Source of the DNA: Stentor coeruleus
Taxonomy: Eukaryota; Ciliophora; Heterotrichea; Heterotrichida; Stentoridae
Length of the DNA stretch: 64,000 nucleotides
Direction of reading: 5' to 3'
Assembly: GCA_001970955.1 (NCBI GenBank)
Contig: MPUH01000005.1
Coordinates: forward strand, 124,001 to 188,000
Part shown: positions 9,060 through 18,305 of the stretch, piece after piece
Position numbering within the stretch: position 1 is the first letter of the stretch
How the letters are laid out: each line of letters begins with the position of its first letter
The notes under the pieces: generated by a model
Database searches by the model: none
Seen by the model: only the letters and a program-made list of their open reading frames with translations
Told to the model about the DNA's origin: nothing
Program-made: the position numbers and the translations under genes

Positions 9060-10085
9060 TTACTATAATGAAATATTTAACAAAATAGAACTACAGATAT
9101 GCAAAGCGGGTTATGAAGGATTATTATGATAATCATGGAATAAGAAGTTTTTGGTGTTTAGAATTGTGTAGATCAGATGTGAAGGAAATATTGATATAAG
9201 GAGATTTTGGTTTAGGATAAGTTTAGAAATTTATAGAGAGGTTGATTGTTTATTATGAGGTGAAATAGGTTTGGAGAGATTTTTGGGTGTTATGGAAGGT
9301 AAAATAAAGGGTAGGGGAGTTATTTTTGAGTAGAGATGAAAGTTTTGATATATTCTTGATGATAGATACTTGGTTATGATTTTTGTAAGAGTGTCTTATT
9401 TTGGATTTATTATATGATTAGGGTTGTGTTTATAATTTTTAAAAATGAGGAGATTTTTAATTTGATGGGAGATAGTTGATTAAGTTGGATGAGTTATAGG
9501 TTTTAAATATTATAGGGATTATGATTCTGTTTGATAAGAGATGTTCCAGATTTAAAGATGTATTTTGTCATAAATTATAAGTATTATGTAGATATTGTAT
9601 TAATAATAATCTTAAGGGATGATATGGTTTTAGTAGAGAATAGGCAAGAAATAGATGTGATTAATCTTAATGATTAATGTAAATATTTACTTTTTTTAAA
9701 TATAAACTAGGGGAAATAATAATCTGAGATATTTCCTAGATACTAAAAACCTTCTTCATTCCCTCAACTCCAACTAGTAATTCAAAAATCCCTAAAATCC
9801 TCTATCATACAATTTAAAAATCCCTAAAATCTTCCATCATACAATTCATATAAATTATCTAAAAATCAAATCATATAAAAATTCTATACCAAAATCAAAA
9901 AAATCATCTCCTTACCCAAAAGTTATATAAAAATCCTTAATAAATCTTTATCAATCCTTATTAACCTATACCAACCCATACTTCCAACTCTTAAAACTTC
10001 CTCTCTAAAACCTTTTAATCCTACCAAAATTATCCTATAAAAATGCAGCATCCTAACCATAATAATATAAAACTAATACGAAAAA
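9060..10085. promoter_or_regulatory. Divergent promoter region with mirror-image skew
   Basis: No gene seen. This is the clearest example of the compositional switch: 9181-9360 has about 53 G and 1 C, while 9781-9960 has about 38 C and 1 G on the same strand. The change falls near 9690-9720. The two flanking genes point away from each other, so both promoters lie here. Confidence 0.65.
9779..9842 (+). repeat. 32-bp imperfect tandem duplication
   Basis: Two adjacent 32-base units (9779-9810 and 9811-9842) share the core AAAAATCCCTAAAATC and differ at only three positions. It lies in the promoter flank of the B-box gene. It may be simple slippage or a duplicated binding site. Confidence 0.85.
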
Positions 10086-10595
10086 ATGAGTTGGCTGCAA
10101 AAAATACTTCCAAACTGTTGTTCAAATAGAGGTGCTTCTCAGTCTAAAGATCTAAATAAATCAGTAATTTCCATAGACATTCTTCCAGAAGTGCAAATCC
10201 TCCCTTCTCAAGATTCAACTGAACTCCCTAAACCAGATATTATAAATTATAACGAGTCTACAACTTATAATGAAGAAAATAAAGATCTTTTATGTCCAAA
10301 AATTATCTCACAGAAAAAAGAATTTCTTGAAAGCAGAAGAAGTACTGATTGTACAATAACCGCTATAGATTCAGCTGTATTACTTTTAGGAACTTTTACA
10401 TGTTTTTCTTGTAGTAAAGAAGCTGAAGGATATTGTCCTGCATGTCCAAATAAAAGATATTGTCAAGATTGCTATATGAGGAAGCATAAAAATTATAAAG
10501 GGCCTTCACATGCTTATGTAGCTTATTTGAATAATAGTAAAAGGATGTCGAATAAGCATTTAAAAAGTGTAATTAAAGTAAAGAGTTTAATGTGA
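10086..10595 (+). CDS. B-box zinc-finger protein
   Basis: A 169-residue protein. The N-terminal two thirds are low-complexity with Cys near the start (CCSN). Residues about 105-150 form a B-box-like zinc site: CFSCSKEAEGYCPACPNKRYC followed by QDCYMRKHKNYKGPSHAYV, giving the Cys/His spacing of a B-box. There is no RING or coiled coil, so this is not a full TRIM protein. B-boxes mediate protein contacts, but the partner is unknown. It ends in TGA at 10593-10595, only 2 bp from the stop of the convergent BRE1 gene, so the two mRNAs must overlap in their 3' untranslated regions or end almost at the stop. Confidence 0.75.
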   Translation: MSWLQKILPNCCSNRGASQSKDLNKSVISIDILPEVQILPSQDSTELPKPDIINYNESTTYNEENKDLLCPKIISQKKEFLESRRSTDCTITAIDSAVLLLGTFTCFSCSKEAEGYCPACPNKRYCQDCYMRKHKNYKGPSHAYVAYLNNSKRMSNKHLKSVIKVKSLM

Positions 10596-10597
10596 TT

Positions 10598-12607
10598 TTA
10601 AGAATTTTCCCACCAGAAAGGCTTCATGTCCTCAGAACTGAATCTAATTTTACACATAGGACACTTTCTTTTTCGACTTGCTAAGTACTCTTCCAAGCAC
10701 TCTCTACAAAAAGTATGCAAACACTTGCTTAATATAGTATTCTTAGTCTTCACACAACAAACAGAGCACTTAATCATTTTCTACATATTTCTTACCCTAT
10801 ACTGTGCCACTTCAGCATTCAGCAACTCATCTGCCGATTTCACATTACTCAAATCCTTTTCATTTTTCAATTTATTAAGTTCCCTTTTAATCTCATCATT
10901 ATTTATCTGAAGTTTCATCTTATCCCCAGTTAACCCCATAACAATTTCTTCTGATCTTTTCAATTTTTCTATATAATCCTTTTTATATTCAGCAATCTCA
11001 CTAGCTCTCATAAGTCCTTCTTCGCTATTTTCAGCAATATGTTTAATTTTTCCTTCAATATCTTTACATTTATTCCCCATTTCATCAATTATCCCTTCTT
11101 TTATTTTTATTTGATTTTCATACTCTTTATGCATAGCTTCATGTGAACTTATCACATTTTCTAAACTTTTTATTTTAGACTCATATGCGATTTTCTCTTG
11201 TTCGTGGACTGCTTTCCAAGCACTTTCTCTAACTTTTTCATTCATAAGCTGATTGTATAGTTTTTCTTGTTCTACAAGCTGAAGGGCAAGATTTTTCATC
11301 TTTTCTTCGATTTTTTCATATGCATCTTCAGCAACACCTATTTCTTCATATAGTTTTTCTAAGGTACTTTGTTCTGTTTTTAGTTTTTGTTTGTATTCAT
11401 CAATAACTTTGTGTAAACGAATTGTCTCAGGTTCTGAAGGGTTTTCAAAACTTTTAGTTTCGAGGTCATCGATTTTTGCTGTCAGTTCATCGATTTTGTG
11501 TTGAAGTTTTGTGTTTTTTTCTTTAAGGATTTCTTTGTCTTTTGTTAGAACTTCGATGAGGTCAGCGAAATGATTTGAGTTTTTTTTTTTGTTTTGATGA
11601 GTTTTTAGGCTTTCTAATTCTTGGTAGAGTTCGTTTTTTTCTTTTTCTAGAAGAGTTAGTTTTTTTTGTAAGGATTTAATTTCGGTTTCTAGTCGCTCTC
11701 TTTTGGAATATTCTTTTTCTTTAATGGATTTACATTTGGAACGTAAGGTTTCAGCGAAGTCATCTTTGTAGCGGCTAAGGTAATTACTACGGTCTTTGTA
11801 ATCGTCGAGTTTTCGGCGAAGGGCTTTAGCTTGTGAGATTAGGTTCCTAAAAGCTTTAGACCTGATAATACGTTCATGAGAAACTTCTTTTTGGTATTTA
11901 AGTTGCGAGTATTTTTCAGTTTCATCTATATACATTTTTTCAAACATGTCTCTTTGGCTTTTGATTTCTTCTATAGTTTCATTAGTCTTATCTGAAACTT
12001 GTCCATCAACTTTATAATCTCCTTTTTTAATAAGCCTAATATTCAAGGTTTCTTTTTCAGTATTGAGAGACGTGACAAGGTCTTGTAATTTATAAACGTC
12101 TTCTGTACTGCGTTTTAATTCCTGTTTTAACTTCATATTTTCACTCAGTATTTCATTAGCTTGTAGTTCAGCTCTACAATTCTCAACAATCACCCCTGAC
12201 TCATATTCAGCTACTTTTTCTATTGTTTCTAAAAGTTTATATAAGCATTTCTTAGTAATTTCAGTAAGGGGCTCAAGGCCAGGGGCTTCCATAATAAAAA
12301 TATCAAACGGGTTGGTCTTTTCAGGCGGAACTGAAAGTTCTGCACATAAGACGTTTATATTACTTAATACCTAAATATCCCTTACTTTTGACCAATTACT
12401 ATTGATTCTGTTTAAGTTTTCTTCTAATTCAAGTACTTTGGAATTTAATTGTATATTTGAAGTCGTCAGTTCAGAGATTTGCTTACGTTTATCTCTTAAC
12501 CTGGTAGACAAACAAGCATTTTGGTATATAAGATTATTAGTATCTGAGGTAATTATTTCAGAATCCTCAGAGATCTTTTGTCGCTTGTAAGGATCTCCAT
12601 CTGACAT
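10598..12607 (-). CDS. BRE1: BRE1-type RING E3 ligase for histone H2B
   Basis: Three exons (12386-12607, 10796-12370, 10598-10780) joined across two 15-nt introns give about 659 residues. The N-terminus has the BRE1 hallmark segment, a short coil ending in NRINSNWSKV, which matches the NRYWSQ region of RNF20/RNF40. The middle 500 residues are almost continuous coiled coil. The last exon encodes a C3HC4 RING (KCSVC, then KCLHTFCREC, then KCPMCK) and ends FSSEDMKPFWWENS, as in the BRE1 family. BRE1 monoubiquitinates H2B with a RAD6-type E2 during transcription and works upstream of H3K4 methylation. An annotation by simple frames would miss the RING exon and split the protein. The assignment is confident. 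Confidence 0.92.
10781..10795 (-). other. 15-nt intron 2 of BRE1-type gene
   Basis: Gene-strand sequence GTAAGAAATATGTAG, phase 0. If retained, its last three bases are an in-frame TAG. Removal joins the coiled coil to the RING exon in frame. Confidence 0.92.
12371..12385 (-). other. 15-nt intron 1 of BRE1-type gene
   Basis: Gene-strand sequence GTAAGGGATATTTAG, phase 0, with an in-frame terminal TAG. Splicing joins NWSK to VLSNINVLCAELS in frame. Confidence 0.92.
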
Positions 12608-13112
12608 CTTTATAAGTGCCTTTAATTAAATTTGCCTTTAGTTGATTAGAATAAAGTTACAAGCCCATGTCCTTATCATCTAAATCTATAAAAGTTCAGA
12701 TTTAAGTTTATGATAAAATATTATCTAAACAAAATCCATCACATAAACACAAAATCTCTCATCATCAGTTCCTAATACTTCTTTATAATTCTCTTCTTCC
12801 TAAACCAACCTTTTCCTTCCAACCCTTTCCTTAATCATCTCCTCCTAAACTCCTTCAAAACATCACCTAAACCTTCTAGACTTTAATCCAATAATAATTC
12901 AACAAAACTTTGTAAAAACCATTCTCCCATCTATCAATACAAAAATTATTAAACCCAATATAAAAAATGTCTAAATCCCTTCCTTCTAATATTACCACAA
13001 TTCTCACTTTTTATATATAATCTTAACATAACTCTCAAATTTCATCATAAACTATTATAATACAGTTTATATATAAAACTCTTATATAAAATTCCTAAAA
13101 ACCTGTTTAAGT
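12608..13112. other. Intergenic region between two minus-strand genes
   Basis: No gene seen. A very short G-containing part next to the BRE1 start is followed by a long C-rich, G-poor stretch (about 12700-13100) running into the 3' side of the uS11 gene. Many short TATATAA motifs occur. Confidence 0.5.
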
Positions 13113-13577
13113 TTATAGTCTACGTCCTCTTCTTCCTCCTTCTCTCCTTGTGCTATCTGTAGGAATAGGTGTGACATCTTCGATTCTGCCAATTTTCATC
13201 CCATTTCTAGCAAGGGCTCTAAGTGCAGCTTGAGCTCCAGGACCAGGAGTTTTACTATCAGCTCCTCCTTTAGCTCTGATTTTAATATGTAAGGCATTTA
13301 TGCCTAGCTTTTTAAGTCTATTGGAAACTTCTACAGCGGCCATCATAGCTGCATAAGGAGAACTTTCTTCACGATCAGCTTTGACCATCATGCCTCCAGT
13401 GACTCTTGTCAAAGTTTCTCTTCCAGATAAGTCAGTAACATGGATGAAGGTATCATTGAAAGAGGCATAGAGATGGCAGACTGCAAATATCAACTCTCCT
13501 GTTGGATTAGCTCCTAAGATAGCTTGTTCTGGCTCTTCTTGAACCTTCTCTTGCTTCTTTCCTTTAGCCTTAGACAT
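13113..13577 (-). CDS. RPS14: 40S ribosomal protein uS11
   Basis: A 154-residue protein, matching the usual length of about 150. The sequence is diagnostic: [30 protein letters not shown], the [18 protein letters not shown] loop, [48 protein letters not shown] and the basic C-terminus GGRRGRRL. It is part of the small-subunit platform next to the mRNA exit and is needed for late 40S maturation. A Lys/Glu-rich N-terminal extension of about 20 residues is family-typical. The start ATG follows a TAAAAT stretch. Confidence 0.98.
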   Translation of the reverse strand: MSKAKGKKQEKVQEEPEQAILGANPTGELIFAVCHLYASFNDTFIHVTDLSGRETLTRVTGGMMVKADREESSPYAAMMAAVEVSNRLKKLGINALHIKIRAKGGADSKTPGPGAQAALRALARNGMKIGRIEDVTPIPTDSTRREGGRRGRRL

Positions 13578-14297
13578 ATTTTATCCATTAATCACATTTT
13601 TCATATTAGACTTTGATTGAGTGATTAGATGGAAGAAAATATGATTGAATTTTTTGATATGCTTTAATGAAAGATGTTTGATTGTTCAGGATTGAATTGG
13701 TTATAAAGGATTTATTTGGGGAAATAATTTAGGAATTAACTTTTTATATATAAAGTTTGAAATAATGATATATGAGAAGATGATGGAAGGATTGTGAAAG
13801 TATATGAAAAATTGATTTGGAATAAATAAGGATGATAAGGATTAAATTTGTTTGTAGGCTTTTTGGTTTGCATTATAATTTGTTTTTAGGGAGAAATTTT
13901 GTATATAATTAGGATATTATAATATTTAAAGGTGTTAATATCGCTATTATAATTAGAAATATATTTCTTAAAATTGTGTTTTATTATGTAAGACTTTGTA
14001 AATAACTCCTATGTAACGAAAAATTCATATAGCCAAAGATATAAATATTTATTCCCATCCATAAAAATTTATTTATTTTTCTAACGAAAATTCCTACTCC
14101 TACCCATCCCTTTACAACCTCTCTCACAACATCAAAAAACTAATAATCTCCCTCAAACCTACAAAAAAACCTCATCTACCCTAAACTTCCACTCCTAAAA
14201 ATCCTATCTTTTCATATAGACTTCACATAAAAAATAATGCTGCAAATCAAGCTAATATTTATTCAAATAAAAAATCGATATAATAAAAATATTACAT
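13578..14297. promoter_or_regulatory. Divergent promoter region, uS11 and ankyrin kinase
   Basis: No gene seen. The + strand is G-biased and C-poor to about 13970 and C-biased and G-poor from about 14040, the same switch as in other intergenic regions. Confidence 0.6.
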
Positions 14298-16157
14298 ATG
14301 GAACGAAAGAGTTCATCAAAAGCCAAGCTCTTCGAACGTGAGCTTACAACAAAAACCACTCAGAATAGCACTGAAGAAGAAGATACAAAATCTGACTTTG
14401 ATAAATGCTCATACATAATAAGCATACGTTCTCCATCAGAAACAGACTCTAAAATACAAGATTCTATAACAGATTCTATAACAGGGTCAATAAACGAAGG
14501 TGCTGGATCAATGGTTGCCCAACGTATTCCCCCATCTATGAATATAGATAGGTCAAAAACTCCATTAACAAAAGAAGAGGAACTCAATCATGCCCTTTGG
14601 GATGCAGCAATAAACAACAGACCTGATGTTATCAGAGAACTTCTAAGCTTATCAATCCATGAAGACTATATTGCAAATACTAATTCAAAAGACTTCCATA
14701 ATGTTACAGCTTTGCATATAGCTTCAAGTGAAGGATATATTAGTGTATGTGAAGCTTTATTAGATTATGGGATAAACACTGAACTTGACCCAAAAAATGT
14801 TTTAGAACGAACACCATTACATCTTTCGTGTATACGTGGGCATTTAGAAGTATCACAATTATTATTTCGTTCTGGGGCAAATATAAATGCTCAAGACTTT
14901 GAAGGAAATACACCTTTACATTTAGCTGTAGAACAAGGATATATTCAGCTTATAACATGGTTATTAACTAAAAACCCTGATGTCACTATAGTAAATAAAT
15001 TAGGGAAAACGGTAATACAATGCACAAATAATAATGAGATTGTGAATATAATCAAAGAATATTGTAAGAGAAATGGTATTGATTTATTGACACAAGGGAG
15101 GAATAATGTGACAAGAGCACAAGATAGATATAGAAATGAACCTAAACGTATACAGATAAGTGAGTTGATCCCTGGAGATGCACCTAAAGATGGTAGAGTT
15201 GGACCTTTGGATTTTGAAATATTGCAAGTACTTGGGAAAGGGAGTTTTGGTGAAGTGTTTCTTGTACAGAAAAGAGATCAGAAGATTTTATATGCGATGA
15301 AAGTGCTGAGAAAAGATAAGATTATGGGGCAGAATCTGATAAAGTATGCTAAAACAGAAAGAAATGTGTTGAGCTATGTGAAGCACCCGTTTATTGTTGG
15401 GTTGAATTATTCATTTCAAACACCGGAAAAACTGTTTTTAATACTCGATTATTGTCCTGGAGGAGATTTAGGCTTTCAGATCGCTAGAGAAAAAAAATTT
15501 GACGAGTTCCGAGCACGAATTTATATCTGTGAAGTTCTTTTAGCCTTAGAAGAACTCCACAAGCGCGACATAATATTCAGAGATCTTAAACCTGATAATA
15601 TCGTCTTAGATGAAGAAGGTCATGCTATGCTCACAGATTTCGGTCTTAGTAAAGAAGGAGTCTACGATAGTTCTATGGCTAGAAGTTTCTGTGGCTCTGT
15701 AGCTTATCTTGCACCTGAGATGATAAAACGTCAAGGACATGGTAAAGCTGTAGATTGGTATTTATTAGGTGTTCTTTTATATGAAATGCTTGTTGGTACA
15801 CCTCCATATTTCAGCCCAAATCGTGACCAATTAATCCAAAACATTCAAAGTGGGAAATTAAAATTGCCAGCTAGTTTATCAGGAGAAACAAAGAATATAT
15901 TAAAAGAACTAATGCAAAGAGATCCTAATAAAAGATTAGGTACGAAAAAAGATGCTGAAGAAGTTAAGGAACATAGATATTTTGCTGGGGTTAATTGGGA
16001 TATTGTGTTAAGAAGAGAATTAAAACCACCTGTGCCTATAAGGCCAATTGTCATGCCTGCGTATATACCTTATGAGAAAGTATATGGAGATTTAAGTATG
16101 TTGAAAGATCAGAGCAATAGTGTCCCTGGGTGGACTTTTGTGTCTCCAGAGTCGTAA
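14298..16157 (+). CDS. Ankyrin-repeat AGC-family protein kinase
   Basis: A 619-residue protein. After a Ser/Thr-rich leader, residues about 95-245 hold ankyrin repeats (TALHIASSEGYISVCEALL, TPLHLSCIRGHLEVSQLLF, TPLHLAVEQGYIQLITWLL). The kinase domain spans about 304-565: GKGSFGEV glycine loop, AMKVLRKD lysine, FRDLKPDN catalytic loop, TDFG, then SFCGSVAYLAPEM. These are AGC features, although the usual TFCGT activation loop reads SFCGS. The C-terminal VPGWTFVSP resembles the S6K/SGK hydrophobic motif with its phosphosite threonine, but the first Phe is Val. Substrates are unknown. The stop is only 10 bp before the next ATG on the same strand. Confidence 0.92.
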   Translation: MERKSSSKAKLFERELTTKTTQNSTEEEDTKSDFDKCSYIISIRSPSETDSKIQDSITDSITGSINEGAGSMVAQRIPPSMNIDRSKTPLTKEEELNHALWDAAINNRPDVIRELLSLSIHEDYIANTNSKDFHNVTALHIASSEGYISVCEALLDYGINTELDPKNVLERTPLHLSCIRGHLEVSQLLFRSGANINAQDFEGNTPLHLAVEQGYIQLITWLLTKNPDVTIVNKLGKTVIQCTNNNEIVNIIKEYCKRNGIDLLTQGRNNVTRAQDRYRNEPKRIQISELIPGDAPKDGRVGPLDFEILQVLGKGSFGEVFLVQKRDQKILYAMKVLRKDKIMGQNLIKYAKTERNVLSYVKHPFIVGLNYSFQTPEKLFLILDYCPGGDLGFQIAREKKFDEFRARIYICEVLLALEELHKRDIIFRDLKPDNIVLDEEGHAMLTDFGLSKEGVYDSSMARSFCGSVAYLAPEMIKRQGHGKAVDWYLLGVLLYEMLVGTPPYFSPNRDQLIQNIQSGKLKLPASLSGETKNILKELMQRDPNKRLGTKKDAEEVKEHRYFAGVNWDIVLRRELKPPVPIRPIVMPAYIPYEKVYGDLSMLKDQSNSVPGWTFVSPES

Positions 16158-16167
16158 TAATTTAATT
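16158..16167 (+). promoter_or_regulatory. 10-bp intergenic spacer between tandem genes
   Basis: The bases TAATTTAATT are all that separates the kinase TAA from the ATG of the METTL17-type gene. The spacer resembles the AT-rich stretch before other starts. The downstream promoter must therefore overlap the kinase coding region or its 3' end. Confidence 0.6.
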
Positions 16168-18078
16168 ATGAGTTTAATATTCAGGGCCTTTGCCAGAAAC
16201 CTTGGAAAAACCACATTGGCCAAGGCTATGCCTGAGGCTCAGGTTAAGACTCAAAGAGAAGATAGTAAGGGAAGGGGAAAAGGAATAGAAAAAGAAGTGG
16301 GAAAAGGATTAGGAAAAGGATTTCGACTGGGAAAAGGATTAGGAAAAGGATTAGCAAAAAGAATAGAAAAACTAAAAGAAGTTGGAAAGAAGGATAAAAT
16401 GAAGGAAGAAGTGGACAAAACAAGCGAGAAAAAAAAGAGTGAAGAGATGGATGAAAGGTGGATGGCTGGCAGGCACACTTTTATCGGAAGTATGCCTAAA
16501 GCATGGCTTGATAGTGCCAAAAGAGTATTTTCAGCACATGCATCTACAACAATCAGAGAATGGGGCTATAAAATTGCCCAAAGTTACGTTGAAATGAATG
16601 GACTAGAAAAGCCTCAGGATATAACAAAATTCCAACCTTTCACAACAACTCTTAACCTCTTAAGCAAATCATCTGAGTCTTCCCATAGCCGAGGTTTCTA
16701 TAAACTTCCAAGTGAAAATTCTGAAAAAATATTCGAACTAGAGAAAATCAAAGACCTTCAAGTTAAAGAAGATGAATACAAATTAAAATATCAATACGAG
16801 CATGCAGTAGGATATTTATTCAAACGAATGCCTAATACTTATGCATCAGCTTATCGTATTTTACATGAAATTAAGCATCGTCTTCCTGATTTCCAACCAA
16901 AAACTTGTCTTGATTATGGTGCAGGTACTGGAGCTTGTTCTTGGGCAGCAACTGAGTTATTTCCAGATTTGAATTCATATGCTATAGAGCCATCAAAAGA
17001 AATGCGGACAATTGGAAAAAAAATCTGTGCGAAAATGCCGAAAATCAGCTGGGGAGATAGTATGGCTAGTCTTCCTAGTATAGCAGAACCTCAAGGGATT
17101 TATGATATTGTTATATGTGGATATGTTCTTAGTGAAATTGAAAACCCAGTTACAAGAAATCTTATAGTTGATGCTTTATGGCAAAGGACTAGGAAAATTA
17201 TGATTTTTATAGAACCAGGAACACCAAAAGGTTCAAGGCTTATTTATTCTATACGTGAATGGGTATTAAAAACTATGACTAGAGCTGAATCTAATATTGT
17301 CGCCCCTTGTCCACATGAAGGCGAATGCCCATTAGCTAGTCATAAAAACTCATGGTGTCATTTTTCACAGTTTACATGCAAATATCCTAAAGATGTTATT
17401 ACTAGAGCTAAAGGGGAAAAGAATTTTGAGAATGAAAAATTCAGTTATATTGTTGTGAAAAGAGGAATTGTACCGAGATATTATTCGAAAGAACAGGAAT
17501 TAAATCTTGCTGAACAGTCATTTTTATGGCCTAGGTTGGTTAGACCGACTATTAGAAGGCAGGGACATATTATTTATGATGTGTGCAGGAAGGATAAATT
17601 GGAGAGGCTGGTGTTGTCGAAGTCTGCTGTAGAGAAGAATGTCTATAGGTTTTTGAGGAAAGCACACTGGGGAGATTTGTGGCCTTTTGAGTATGAAGCG
17701 ATGAATAAGGCTAGAAGAATTAAGAAAATTAAGGATAAGGAGGAAAAGGAGGATAAGGAGGAAAAGGAGGTTAAGGAGGATAAGGAGGAAAAAGAGGTTA
17801 AGGAGGATAAGGAGGAAAAGGAAGTTAAGGAGGGAAAAAAGAATAGGAAGGATAGAAAGGATATGAAAGCTAAGAAGGAAAAGGAGGCTAAGGAGGCTAA
17901 GGAGGTTAAGGAGGCTAAGGAAGTTAAGGAGGAAAAGGAAGAAAAGGAGGTTAAGGAGGAAAAAGAGGAAAAAGAGGAAAAGAAGGAAAAGAAGAATAGG
18001 AAGGAAAGGAAGAGTAGGAAGAATAGGAAGGATAAGGAGGAAAAAGAGGAAAAAGAGGAAAAAGAGGATAAAAAATAA
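16168..18078 (+). CDS. METTL17/Rsm22-type mitochondrial ribosome assembly protein
   Basis: About 636 residues from the ATG at 16168; I chose this start because MSLIFRAFARNLGKTTLAKAM looks like a mitochondrial presequence and the upstream ATG lies inside the kinase gene. Residues about 249-267 carry the SAM-binding-like LDYGAGTGACSWAA. At about 381 is the conserved cysteine cluster CPHEGECPLA...WCHF...CKYP, which in METTL17 binds an iron-sulfur cluster. The family acts in mitochondrial small-subunit assembly. Unusual features are a GKGLGKG-repeat segment near residues 30-70 and a C-terminal tail of more than 100 residues made almost only of Lys, Glu, Asp, Val and Arg. The core assignment is strong; the tails look like lineage-specific repeat expansion. 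Confidence 0.88.
   Translation: MSLIFRAFARNLGKTTLAKAMPEAQVKTQREDSKGRGKGIEKEVGKGLGKGFRLGKGLGKGLAKRIEKLKEVGKKDKMKEEVDKTSEKKKSEEMDERWMAGRHTFIGSMPKAWLDSAKRVFSAHASTTIREWGYKIAQSYVEMNGLEKPQDITKFQPFTTTLNLLSKSSESSHSRGFYKLPSENSEKIFELEKIKDLQVKEDEYKLKYQYEHAVGYLFKRMPNTYASAYRILHEIKHRLPDFQPKTCLDYGAGTGACSWAATELFPDLNSYAIEPSKEMRTIGKKICAKMPKISWGDSMASLPSIAEPQGIYDIVICGYVLSEIENPVTRNLIVDALWQRTRKIMIFIEPGTPKGSRLIYSIREWVLKTMTRAESNIVAPCPHEGECPLASHKNSWCHFSQFTCKYPKDVITRAKGEKNFENEKFSYIVVKRGIVPRYYSKEQELNLAEQSFLWPRLVRPTIRRQGHIIYDVCRKDKLERLVLSKSAVEKNVYRFLRKAHWGDLWPFEYEAMNKARRIKKIKDKEEKEDKEEKEVKEDKEEKEVKEDKEEKEVKEGKKNRKDRKDMKAKKEKEAKEAKEVKEAKEVKEEKEEKEVKEEKEEKEEKKEKKNRKERKSRKNRKDKEEKEEKEEKEDKK
17726..18075 (+). repeat. Low-complexity KEEK/KEVK coding repeat
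   Basis: Purine-rich minisatellite-like DNA built from AAGGAGGAAAAGGAGG-type units with occasional GTT, GAT or GCT codons, encoding the charged C-terminal tail of the METTL17-type protein. C is nearly absent (none between about 17941 and 18075). Confidence 0.9.
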
Positions 18079-18305
18079 GGTCTTTCAGATTATGATAGTT
18101 TTTTATGAGATATGATTTAACATATAAATATTAAGGATACAATTTTAGCTTAGTGCTATGAATAGTAATAGAAATCTACATAATTTATTGTAAAATCAAA
18201 AAAATCTTCATAAGTAATGACTTTTAATCCTAACACCCTAAATATGAAAAAAATAATCTAGACTACATACTAAAAAAGCCAAAGAAATTTCTTACATATA
18301 TCCAA

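Noticed and set aside
10593-10595. Possible reassignment of TGA to an amino acid
   Set aside because: TGA ends the B-box and ATAD5-like genes at sensible C-termini, and no long frame needs TGA read-through; the standard code fits.
18228-18246. TCCTAACACCCTAAA, resembling telomeric CCCTAACA repeats
   Set aside because: Only one imperfect unit, in the interior of the window between two genes; there is no tandem array.
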